Below, piece after piece: positions 33,569 through 41,437 of a stretch of DNA of 48,341 nt. The stretch is from Verrucomicrobiota bacterium (GTDB taxonomy: Bacteria > Verrucomicrobiota > Kiritimatiellia > CAIQIC01 > JAGNIJ01). Location: contig JAKLGK010000013.1 of assembly GCA_022710725.1 (NCBI GenBank), positions 1-48,341 of the forward strand. The letters run 5' to 3'. The translations under genes were made by a program, and so were the position numbers. Position 1 is the first letter of the stretch, and each line of letters starts with the position of its first letter. The notes below the pieces were generated by a model, which saw only the letters and a list, made by a program, of their open reading frames with translations, searched no databases and had not been told where the DNA came from.

Positions 33569-33640
33569 GGCGGGGGCGTTCTCGGCCGGAATACCCCGGC
33601 GTCCGGCTCCGCGGTTTTTTATCCCCAAGCGGCAATTTTT

Positions 33641-33649
33641 TGCGATAAT
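33641..33649 (+). promoter_or_regulatory. Extended -10 promoter candidate for folD
   Basis: TGC followed by GATAAT (33644-33649) forms an extended -10, preceded by T-tracts at 33615-33620 and 33636-33641. The predicted start near 33656 gives a leader of about 20 nt. Confidence 0.35.
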
Positions 33650-33676
33650 GCCGGCCGACTCGTGGGGTTCAGGATC

Positions 33677-34567
33677 ATGACGGCGAAGATACTCGACGGC
33701 AAAGCCCTGTCGCGGCAACTGCGGGCCGAATTGGCGGCGCAGGTGGCGGCCTTGCGCGCCGGGGGGATTGTGCCGGGCCTCGGCGTCCTGCTGGTCGGGG
33801 ATAACCCGGCCTCGCGCGCCTATGTCACGGCCAAGGAAAAGGCCTGCGGCGAACTGGGCATGCATTCCTCCGAGGTCCGCCTGCCGGCGTCGGCCTCGCG
33901 GGGGGAAATCCTCCGGGTCGTCTCGGAATTCAATCGCGATCCGCGGGTGCACGGCATCCTGGTCCAACTTCCCCTGCCGGACGGGTCCATGGAGCAGGAG
34001 GTTCTCGAGACGGTCGATCCGGCCAAGGACGTGGACGGGTTTCACCCGGTCAACGTGGGGCGGGCCGTGCTGGGCCTGCCGGCCTTCCTCCCGTGCACGC
34101 CGCACGGCATCCTGCAGATGCTCCGGCGCGCGGGGATCCCGGTGGCCGGGGCCCACGCGGTGGTCATCGGGCGCAGCCACATCGTCGGGCGGCCGCTCGC
34201 CAACCTGCTTTCGCAGAAGGGCGAGGCCGGCAACGCGACCGTGACGCTGTGCCACACCGCCACCCGCGACCTGGCGCAGCATACGCGGCACGCGGACATC
34301 GTGATCGCGGCGGCCGGCCGTCCGAACACCGTCCGCGCGGACATGATCCGCGAGGGCGCCGTGGTGGTGGACGTGGGCATGAACCGCGTGGCGGATTCCT
34401 CGGCCCCGCGGGGATACCGCCTGGTGGGCGACGTGGCGTTCGACGAGGTGCGGGAGAAGGCGTCGTGGATCACGCCGGTGCCCGGCGGGGTGGGGCCGAT
34501 GACGATCACGATGCTGCTGTTCAACACGGTGGCGGCCGCGCGCGGCGGTCCCGCGGGGAGCCTCTAG
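33677..34567 (+). CDS. folD: Bifunctional methylene-THF dehydrogenase / methenyl-THF cyclohydrolase
   Basis: This 296-aa cytoplasmic enzyme interconverts 5,10-methylene- and 10-formyl-tetrahydrofolate using NADP, feeding purine and fMet synthesis. Family motifs are all present: AYVTAKEKACGELG with the catalytic Lys, GILVQLPLPDG, DVDGFHPVNVG, the nucleotide-binding VIGRSHIVGRPLANLL and the end TPVPGGVGPMTITML. ATG 33677 is used; GTG 33662 is in frame but adds only five residues. The lptF/G-like gene starts 1 bp after the stop, so they are co-transcribed. Confidence 0.96.
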   Translation: MTAKILDGKALSRQLRAELAAQVAALRAGGIVPGLGVLLVGDNPASRAYVTAKEKACGELGMHSSEVRLPASASRGEILRVVSEFNRDPRVHGILVQLPLPDGSMEQEVLETVDPAKDVDGFHPVNVGRAVLGLPAFLPCTPHGILQMLRRAGIPVAGAHAVVIGRSHIVGRPLANLLSQKGEAGNATVTLCHTATRDLAQHTRHADIVIAAAGRPNTVRADMIREGAVVVDVGMNRVADSSAPRGYRLVGDVAFDEVREKASWITPVPGGVGPMTITMLLFNTVAAARGGPAGSL

Positions 34568-34568
34568 G

Positions 34569-35687
34569 GTGCGCACGCTCAACCGCTATATCGGCTCCGA
34601 TTTCCTCGCCTCCTTCGTCCTGACCCTGGCGGTGTTCACGTTCGTCATGACCTTGAGCGCGGTGGTCAAGGCCATCGACCTGCTCGCGCGCGGGATGTCG
34701 GGGGTCTTCATCCTGAAGGTCTTCCTGTACAACATCCCGTTTCTCCTGACCTTCTCGATCCCCATCAGCGTCCTGACGACGGTGCTGCTGCTGTTCGGGC
34801 GGCTCTCCTTCGACGGCGAGTTGACGGCCATGCGGTCCTGCGGGCTGACGCTCTGGCAGATCCTGGCGCCGATCGTCCTCGCCTCGATCGGCCTGACCTT
34901 CCTCTGCCTTTACCTGAACAGCTCGGTGGCCCCGCGGAGCCACTTCGCGCGCCGGCAGCTGCTCTTCAGCCTCGGCATGGAACAGCCCATCAACCTCCTC
35001 GAGGAAGGCCGGTTCGTCCGCGATTTCCCGGGGCTGATGGTCTACATCGGGAAGAAATCCGGCCGCCGCGTGGAGGACGTGGTGGTCTACGAGATGGCCG
35101 ACAGCGGCATCAAGCGCAACATCCGCGCGCGCAGCGGGGAGATGGAGCCGGGCGAGAACCGGAACGTGATCATCATCAACCTCTACGACGTGCGCATCGA
35201 CCAGCCGCGCGCGAAAGGCGACGACCCGAGTCGCTCGCAGTACCTGACGGCCCAGCACTATCCCGTTCGCCTGGACCTCAACGAGCTCGCCGGCTCGCGC
35301 GTTCTGCACAAGAAGGCGTCCGACATGACCTACCCCGAGCTGCTACACGCGATCAGCCACGTCCAGGAGGTCTACCGGCACCTGACGCCGGGGGAGTTGG
35401 CCAAGCAGCGGATGTCCCTCGTCGTGGAGGCCAGCAAGCGGCTGGCGCTGTCACTTTCCTGTTTTGCCTTCGTGCTGCTGGGCGCGCCGCTGGGCATGAT
35501 CTCGCGGCGCAAGGAATCCTCCGCCGGCGTGGGGATCAGCCTGCTGCTGGTGTTCTTCTTTTACTTCTTCATCATCCTGGCCAACTCGCTGGTCGGTCAT
35601 CCGGAGTGGCGGCCGGATCTCATTGTCTGGGCGCCCATCGTCGGCGCGGAGATCGCGGGCTTCTGGCTGGTCCACCGGGCCCACTGA
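34569..35687 (+). CDS. LptF/LptG family permease
   Basis: This 372-aa inner-membrane protein of the YjgP/YjgQ family contributes to the LptB2FG transporter that extracts LPS from the membrane. It has three N-terminal spans, including the FSIPISVLTTVLLLFGRLSFDGELTAMRSCG region with the family's coupling helix. A periplasmic beta-jellyroll (about 130-280) follows, then three C-terminal spans (LALSLSCFAFVLLGAPLGMISRR, VGISLLLVFFFYFFIILANSL). It indicates a diderm envelope with lipopolysaccharide. The start is GTG 34569. Whether it is LptF or LptG cannot be settled from sequence reading; no partner is in the window. Confidence 0.9.
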   Translation: MRTLNRYIGSDFLASFVLTLAVFTFVMTLSAVVKAIDLLARGMSGVFILKVFLYNIPFLLTFSIPISVLTTVLLLFGRLSFDGELTAMRSCGLTLWQILAPIVLASIGLTFLCLYLNSSVAPRSHFARRQLLFSLGMEQPINLLEEGRFVRDFPGLMVYIGKKSGRRVEDVVVYEMADSGIKRNIRARSGEMEPGENRNVIIINLYDVRIDQPRAKGDDPSRSQYLTAQHYPVRLDLNELAGSRVLHKKASDMTYPELLHAISHVQEVYRHLTPGELAKQRMSLVVEASKRLALSLSCFAFVLLGAPLGMISRRKESSAGVGISLLLVFFFYFFIILANSLVGHPEWRPDLIVWAPIVGAEIAGFWLVHRAH

Positions 35688-35693
35688 CGCCGA

Positions 35694-35885
35694 TTAAAGC
35701 AGCAGCCAGGCCAGCAGGGCCGCCAGCATCATGAGCGCCAGGCCCAGCTTCAGCCCGCGTTGCCGCGCGGTCAGGGCCGGGAACTCGTAGGCGCAGAGGG
35801 GGCAGCGGTTATGGTTGGCGGGCACCCGGCACGCGCAGGACGGGCACTCCCGCTCGCCGAAGGACTTCGAGGCGTCGATCTTCAT
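35694..35885 (-). CDS. Small zinc-ribbon membrane protein
   Basis: This 63-aa protein has a CPSC...CPLC zinc ribbon (Cys 14, 17, 28, 31) and a C-terminal membrane span (LKLGLALMMLAALLAWLLL). Its ATG overlaps the stop of the FtsB-like gene (ATGA), so it is translationally coupled. The function is unknown; the topology suggests a tail-anchored cytoplasmic metal-binding head. It ends 6 bp from the convergent lptF/G-like gene. Confidence 0.72.
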   Translation of the reverse strand: MKIDASKSFGERECPSCACRVPANHNRCPLCAYEFPALTARQRGLKLGLALMMLAALLAWLLL

Positions 35886-36196
35886 GGGGACGGCGGCGCC
35901 GTCTGCGGCTCGTCGTCCGCGAACTTGTAGACGGTTTCGCCCGGCCGGGCCAGGCCCAGTTCCTCGCGCGCGATTTTTTCCACGAATTCGGGATCGGTCT
36001 GCAGCCGCTCCTGCTGCTGCTTCAGGTGATGAAGCAGCTCCTCCTTGAGGCGTATTTCCTCCTGCAGGTCGGCCTCCATCCGGCGGAGTTCGCGGTACTG
36101 GCGGATCGGCGGGGCGAAAGCGGCCACCGCCCCGATGACGAACAGCACGCCCAGGGCGATCCAGGCCGCCCGGTATAGACCCATCCAGAAGCTCAT
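35882..36196 (-). CDS. FtsB/DivIC-like septum formation protein
   Basis: This 104-aa bitopic protein has one N-terminal span (AAWIALGVLFVIGAVAAF) followed by a coiled coil (about 32-68, REL-RRMEADLQEEIRLKEELLHHLKQQ). The family-specific motif EKIAREELGLARPGETVYKF comes next, and a short Pro-rich tail ends the protein. FtsB/DivIC proteins join FtsL and FtsQ at the division site. It lies directly downstream of eno on the same strand, an arrangement conserved in many bacteria and supporting the call. Confidence 0.88.
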   Translation of the reverse strand: MSFWMGLYRAAWIALGVLFVIGAVAAFAPPIRQYRELRRMEADLQEEIRLKEELLHHLKQQQERLQTDPEFVEKIAREELGLARPGETVYKFADDEPQTAPPSP

Positions 36197-36211
36197 CGCG
36201 GAAACAATGGT

Positions 36212-36275
36212 AGACCGCCACCCCTCGCGGTCTCAACAGGTATTTTTCGGGGCCGGCGGGCGGTCCGCCGGCCCC
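36212..36275. terminator. Two hairpins between eno and the FtsB-like gene
   Basis: AGACCGC/GCGGTCT (36212-36218 with 36227-36233) and the strong GGGGCCGGCGG/CCGCCGGCCCC (36249-36259 with 36265-36275) occupy this spacer. On the eno-coding strand an A-run rather than a U-run follows, so termination is possible but not classical. Confidence 0.4.
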
Positions 36276-36286
36276 GGCGGTTTCGT

Positions 36287-37720
<1,434 letters not shown>

Positions 37721-38224
37721 CTACTCGGAACGGACCGGTATGCGGCGGGACTCCGCCGCGGTCGAGCGGGCTTTGGGCAGGATGATGTTCAGCACGCCGT
37801 TCTTGAACTGCGCCTTCACCTGGTCGGTTTCAATGCCGGCCGGCAGCGGGATGACCCGCTGGAACTGCCCGTAGCTGCGCTCCGAGAGGCGGTAATTCTT
37901 TTTCCTTTCCTCCCGTTCCTGCTTCTTCTCGCCTTTCACCATGAGGGCATTGTCATCCAGACTCACCTGGATGTCCTTTTCGTCCATCCCGGGCAGTTCG
38001 ACCGTCACCTGGACGGACTCGTCGGTCTCCGCGACCTCGACGCTCGGCAATACCCGGTCCTCCGCCCGCTCGCGCCACAGCGAGGGCAGGGCGGTCCCGC
38101 CGAAATCCCGCAGGAAGCCGTCGAACAGCTCGTTCATCTCGCGATGCAGCCGCTCGAACGGATTCGCCGTTTCCCGCGGGAGGGCGGTGGGCTCCTTCCT
38201 TCTCCAGGGAATCAGGTTCTTCAT
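37721..38224 (-). CDS. Small heat-shock protein Hsp20, third of three
   Basis: This 167-aa alpha-crystallin-type chaperone has an N-terminal arm (about 1-55, with FERLHREMNELFDGFLRDFG), the core domain from about 60 to 150 (SVEVAETDESVQVTVELPGMDEKDIQVSLDD) and the closing NGVLNIILPKA. The expected C-terminal I-x-I/V anchor is present as RRIPVRS. ATG 38224 follows AAGGAGG. It is the last gene of the operon, 14 bp after the second. Such proteins hold unfolded clients in the cytoplasm under stress. Confidence 0.93.
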   Translation of the reverse strand: MKNLIPWRRKEPTALPRETANPFERLHREMNELFDGFLRDFGGTALPSLWRERAEDRVLPSVEVAETDESVQVTVELPGMDEKDIQVSLDDNALMVKGEKKQEREERKKNYRLSERSYGQFQRVIPLPAGIETDQVKAQFKNGVLNIILPKARSTAAESRRIPVRSE

Positions 38225-38238
38225 GGTCCGCCTCCTTC

Positions 38239-38643
38239 CTAGTCCGTTTCCACCTTGATCCGCTTGGGCTGGGCGGCCTCCGCCTTGGGCAGCACGACCT
38301 CCAGCACGCCGTGACGGATGCGCGCCTTGATCTTCGCGCGGTCGACCTCGGTGGTCAGCGTGAACGACCGGCGGAAGACGCCGGGCCAGTGGCCGCGATA
38401 AAGCAGCTCATGCCGGGCCGGCTCCTGCGCCTCCTGGCTTCCCGTCAAGGTCAGGACATCGTCCTCCAACATCACGTCCACGTGCTGGTCATCCACGCCG
38501 GGCATGTCGCACACGACCAGGACGGCGTCTTCCCGCTCGTAGATGTCCGTCGGGGGGAGAAACACGGGCCGGTCCTGCGCGAGTTCGACGGCGCCTGCTG
38601 CTTCTTTCTTCTGCGTCGGCATATCCTTGGCCGGTGTAGTCAT
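38239..38643 (-). CDS. Small heat-shock protein Hsp20, second of three
   Basis: This 134-aa protein has a short arm and a crystallin core with PPTDIYEREDAVLVVCDMPGVDDQHVDVMLED, the arginine-rich WPGVFRRSFTL, and the terminal HGVLEVVLPKAEAAQPKRIKV. ATG 38643 is preceded by AGGAG. It lies 15 bp after the first gene and 14 bp before the third. The three copies differ mostly in the N-terminal arm, so mixed oligomers are plausible (inference). Confidence 0.93.
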   Translation of the reverse strand: MTTPAKDMPTQKKEAAGAVELAQDRPVFLPPTDIYEREDAVLVVCDMPGVDDQHVDVMLEDDVLTLTGSQEAQEPARHELLYRGHWPGVFRRSFTLTTEVDRAKIKARIRHGVLEVVLPKAEAAQPKRIKVETD

Positions 38644-38658
38644 GGGTGTTCTCCTGTG

Positions 38659-39090
38659 TTATTCCGCCGCGATGGCGATTCTCCTCGGCTTGCTGGTTTC
38701 CGTTCGCGGGAGGGTCAGCGTCAGCACGCCGTTCGTGCAACGGGCCGTCGCCCGCGCGTTGTCCACCTCGAACGGCAGGCGGAAGGTGCGGACGAACTTG
38801 CCGAAGCCGCGCTCCGCGCGATGGCAGGCCACGTTCGCGGACAGCTCGTTGGCCTTGCGTTCGCCCTGAAGCGTCAACTGGTCCCCCTGCACGGTCACTT
38901 CCACCTGGTTCGGCTCGACGCCCGGCACCTCGGCCTGGACGACGACCTCGTCCGCGTTGCTCCAGAGATTGACCGACGGGAACGCCTCGCGCTCTTCGAC
39001 GCCGTAGCCCTCGAACAGCCTGTTCATCTGCCGCTGAAGCGAGCGGACGCTCGCAAATGGATCCAAACTACCTAGCTCATGCCAGTACAT
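38659..39090 (-). CDS. Small heat-shock protein Hsp20, first of three
   Basis: This 143-aa protein has arm MYWHELGSLDPFASVRSLQR, then the core with NADEVVVQAEVPGVEPNQVEVTVQGD and the C-terminal NGVLTLTLPRTETSKPRRIAI. ATG 39090 follows AAAGGAGC. It heads the operon, downstream of a sigma-54-type promoter in an AT-rich island, which sets its control apart from the usual sigma-32 or HrcA patterns. Confidence 0.93.
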   Translation of the reverse strand: MYWHELGSLDPFASVRSLQRQMNRLFEGYGVEEREAFPSVNLWSNADEVVVQAEVPGVEPNQVEVTVQGDQLTLQGERKANELSANVACHRAERGFGKFVRTFRLPFEVDNARATARCTNGVLTLTLPRTETSKPRRIAIAAE

Positions 39091-39130
39091 GTTTAGCTCC
39101 TTTCTTATTCATCAGCCACGAAACTGAAGA

Positions 39131-39145
39131 GCAATATGCATGCCA
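39131..39145 (-). promoter_or_regulatory. Sigma-54 (-24/-12) promoter candidate of the hsp20 operon
   Basis: On the minus strand TGGCAT-GCATA-TTGC reads from 39145 to 39131, with the invariant GG and GC exactly 10 nt apart. Against the consensus TGGCAC-N5-TTGC only one base differs. The predicted start near 39119 leaves a leader of about 30 nt with AAAGGAG. Confidence 0.6.
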
Positions 39146-39213
39146 CAAAGTGGTATAAAATGTAATATATTGAATATAAACAAATAACATAAGTATATAT
39201 TTTACTGGAATGC

Positions 39214-39250
39214 GTCATTATGACCCATTATAGTTATGAGTTATGGGTCA
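39214..39250. promoter_or_regulatory. Palindromic upstream site of the hsp20 operon
   Basis: TGACCCAT (39221-39228) and ATGGGTCA (39243-39250) are perfect inverted arms, overlapped by a second palindrome GTCATTATGAC (39214-39224). The site is centred about 115 bp upstream of the predicted start, a normal distance for a sigma-54 enhancer-binding protein. The regulator is unknown. Confidence 0.5.
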
Positions 39251-39294
39251 TGCTGGCGCGGTTAGGCGCCCTGTGCAGCGTTGTGGAATGGCTA

Positions 39295-39367
39295 TGGGCG
39301 GTACAGGATTTGAACCTGTAACATCCAGCGTGTAAAGCTGGCGCTCTGCCAATTGAGCTAACCGCCC
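39295..39367 (-). tRNA. tRNA-Val(UAC)
   Basis: The acceptor GGGCGGT pairs with ACCGCCC. The anticodon stem CCAGC/GCTGG encloses loop TTTACAC with anticodon TAC, and the T-arm is CAGGTTCAAATCCTG. The discriminator is A and CCA is not encoded. It is 73 nt long. Confidence 0.93.
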
Positions 39368-39518
39368 GCAGATGATGCCACAGGGTATCGGTCCGAAAAG
39401 CCAAGTCAAGCCGCCGTCAGCGCCACCGATTAAACAGGTCGTCGAATCTTTCCCCCTGCATTCTCGAATTCCGGGAGAAACGGTCCGCCGACAGGCCGCT
39501 TGCATTCGGCGCCCGAGT

Positions 39519-40304
39519 TCAGCTCAACAACCCCTGGAGCATGCCCCCTTCCGCCGGGATGGCCGCGCCGGTGATGGCGGCCGCCTGTTCCGAGGCGAGG
39601 AACGCGACCAGCGCGCCGAGTTCCTCGGGTTTCTGGAAGCGCCCCTGTGGCAGGCGGGCCAGCCATTCCTGCGTGACCGCCTCGCGGCTCCGGCCGGATT
39701 GCCGCACGGTGTTTTCGATCAGTTCGTCGTATCGCGCCGTGTGGTATGCCCCCGGCAGGACGGTGTTGACCGTGATGCCATCGGGGGCGACTTCGCGGGC
39801 GAGGCCCTTCAGGTAGGCCGTCACGGCGGCGCGGAAAACGTTGCTCAAGACCAGGTTGACGGCCGGCTCCTTTACCGTCAGCGAGGTGATCGTGATGATC
39901 CGGCCCCAGCGCCGCGAGCGCATGCCAGGGACAACATGCTCGCACATCCGCCGCACGTACCGCAGGAGCGAGTCGCTGGCGCGCTGCCACGCGGCATCAT
40001 CATGGTCGAAGCTCCGCCCGGCGGGCGGGCCGCCGGTGTTGTTGACGAGAATATCCACCGGGCCCCAGGCGTCCGCCGCGGCCAGGCAGGCCGACAGGCC
40101 CTCCGTCGTGGCCAGGTCCGCCGCGATGGGAACAACGGCGGCGCCCGCGGGGAAGGCTTCGAGCGCCTTGCGGAGACGATTGGCCGAGCGCGAAACAATG
40201 GCGACCTGGCAGCCCTCCCGGGCCAGGGCCACGGCCGAGGCCAGGCCCAGCCCGGCGCTGGCTCCGCCCACGAGGGCCCTGCGATGTCCGATGCCCAGTT
40301 CCAT
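39519..40304 (-). CDS. SDR-family protein lacking the usual catalytic Tyr/Lys
   Basis: This 261-aa Rossmann-fold protein has ALVGGASAGLGLASAVALA at the nucleotide site, VDILVNNTGGPP, IITITSLTVKEP and the C-terminal ITGAAIPAEGG. Where active short-chain dehydrogenases carry Tyr-x3-Lys, this one reads LSNVFRAAV, so Tyr and Lys are replaced (Ser/Asn and Arg by alignment). This matches the FabG-like SDR subgroup known for an imperfect tetrad; its activity is unclear. It is divergent from the CsgG-like gene, with about 100 bp between. Confidence 0.85.
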   Translation of the reverse strand: MELGIGHRRALVGGASAGLGLASAVALAREGCQVAIVSRSANRLRKALEAFPAGAAVVPIAADLATTEGLSACLAAADAWGPVDILVNNTGGPPAGRSFDHDDAAWQRASDSLLRYVRRMCEHVVPGMRSRRWGRIITITSLTVKEPAVNLVLSNVFRAAVTAYLKGLAREVAPDGITVNTVLPGAYHTARYDELIENTVRQSGRSREAVTQEWLARLPQGRFQKPEELGALVAFLASEQAAAITGAAIPAEGGMLQGLLS

Positions 40305-40405
40305 GGCGATGCCTCGCTATCCTGTGCGCTTGCTTTTTACCTGCCCGCGGGTACCTTCTCTAAATGCCACGCCGGCGCGTGGAAGACAAGCAAAGGAGAA
40401 ATCAC

Positions 40406-41383
40406 GTGAATCGCATGCTCGTGGTTGTGGTGGCGCTCGCCGTCCTGGTTTCCATCCCGCTTCAACAGGCGTCCGCCCTGTGGGGCAAGCCGAAGACCGC
40501 GACCGAATCGGCGAACGCGGACATGAAACTGGGAGAGTACAAGGGGCTCAAGCAGGCCATCGGCTGCAAGGAATTTGACAACGAGGCCGGCTGGCACGGT
40601 TCGTGGAACCTTGGCGACAACCTCTCCATCATGCTCGAGTCCGCCCTGTTCGACTCGGGCCGTTTCGTGATCGTTGAGCGGGAGAAACTGCAGGATGTGC
40701 TGGCCGAGCAGGACCTCGTGGCCAGCGGGCGCGCCGCGGGCGCGAGCAAGGTTGCCCAGACGGGCAAGGTCCGGCCGGCGCGCTACCTGGCGACCGGGGC
40801 GGTGACGGAGGTCGAGGAATCCCAGTCCGGCGCGGACGGCGGCATCTCCTTCAAGGGCGTCCGCGTGGGCGGCGGCCGTTCGGAGGCGCAGGTGACGGTG
40901 ATCGTGAAGCTCATCGACACGACGACGGGCGAGATCGTGGCCAAGGAACGTGTCGTCGGCAAGGCGGGCAACACCGCCCTGCGCGTCGGGCTGTCCTATC
41001 ACAGTCTGGGCACGGAGGTGGGCGGCTTTGTGAAGACGCCGCTTGGGCAGGCGGCGCAGGATTGCATCAACCAGGCCGCGAGCATCATCGCCAAGAAGAT
41101 GGAGGAGTTCCCCTTCGAGGGCAGCGTGATCAAGGTGTCGGACAGCGGCCAGGTGATCGTCAACCGCGGCTCCGAGTTCGGCGTCGAGGTCGGCCAGGAA
41201 CTGGTGATGGCGGAGCAGGGCGAGACCCTGATGGATCCCGACACGGGCGAGATGCTGGGCCAGGAGGAAGGCCGGGTGATCGGCAAGATCCGCGTCGCCA
41301 AGGTGCTGGAGAAGGTCTCCTACGCGGACGTCACGGAGGGCGAGCAGAACCCGGCGGGCGGCACGGTGGTCCGCGCCGAGTAG
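40406..41383 (+). CDS. CsgG/HfaB-family secretion protein
   Basis: This 325-aa exported protein has a signal peptide (MNRMLVVVVALAVLVSIPLQ, cut near ASA-LWG). The CsgG-like core contains LGDNLSIMLESALFDSGRFVIVEREKLQDVLAEQ and VRPARYLATGAVTEVEE, then VTVIVKLIDTTTGEIVAKERV. The end (about 235-325) resembles an added beta domain with GQVIVNRGSEFGVEVGQEL. CsgG forms the outer-membrane pore for curli; here the mature N-terminus lacks a lipid-carrying Cys, so a soluble or non-curli variant is likely. GTG 40406 follows AAAGGAG at 7 nt; ATG 40415 is the alternative. Confidence 0.82.
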   Translation: MNRMLVVVVALAVLVSIPLQQASALWGKPKTATESANADMKLGEYKGLKQAIGCKEFDNEAGWHGSWNLGDNLSIMLESALFDSGRFVIVEREKLQDVLAEQDLVASGRAAGASKVAQTGKVRPARYLATGAVTEVEESQSGADGGISFKGVRVGGGRSEAQVTVIVKLIDTTTGEIVAKERVVGKAGNTALRVGLSYHSLGTEVGGFVKTPLGQAAQDCINQAASIIAKKMEEFPFEGSVIKVSDSGQVIVNRGSEFGVEVGQELVMAEQGETLMDPDTGEMLGQEEGRVIGKIRVAKVLEKVSYADVTEGEQNPAGGTVVRAE

Positions 41384-41403
41384 GACTGGTTCTCGAGCCG
41401 CGA

Positions 41404-41437
41404 AAGGGCGTCCCGGCGAAGCGCCGGGGCGCCCTTA
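41404..41437. terminator. Hairpin terminator between convergent genes
   Basis: AAGGGCGTCCCGGCG (41404-41418) pairs over 15 positions (one G-T) with CGCCGGGGCGCCCTT (41422-41436) around a 3-nt loop. It sits at the stop of the TPR lipoprotein and 20 bp after the CsgG-like stop, so it can serve both. Confidence 0.8.

Noticed and set aside
30519..33635. A single 1038-aa protein spanning 30519-33635
   Set aside because: Only the part from GTG 32444 has membrane and glycosyltransferase features, preceded by a strong GGAGGAGG. The upstream part is antisense-like and overlaps the 363-aa membrane protein in another frame.
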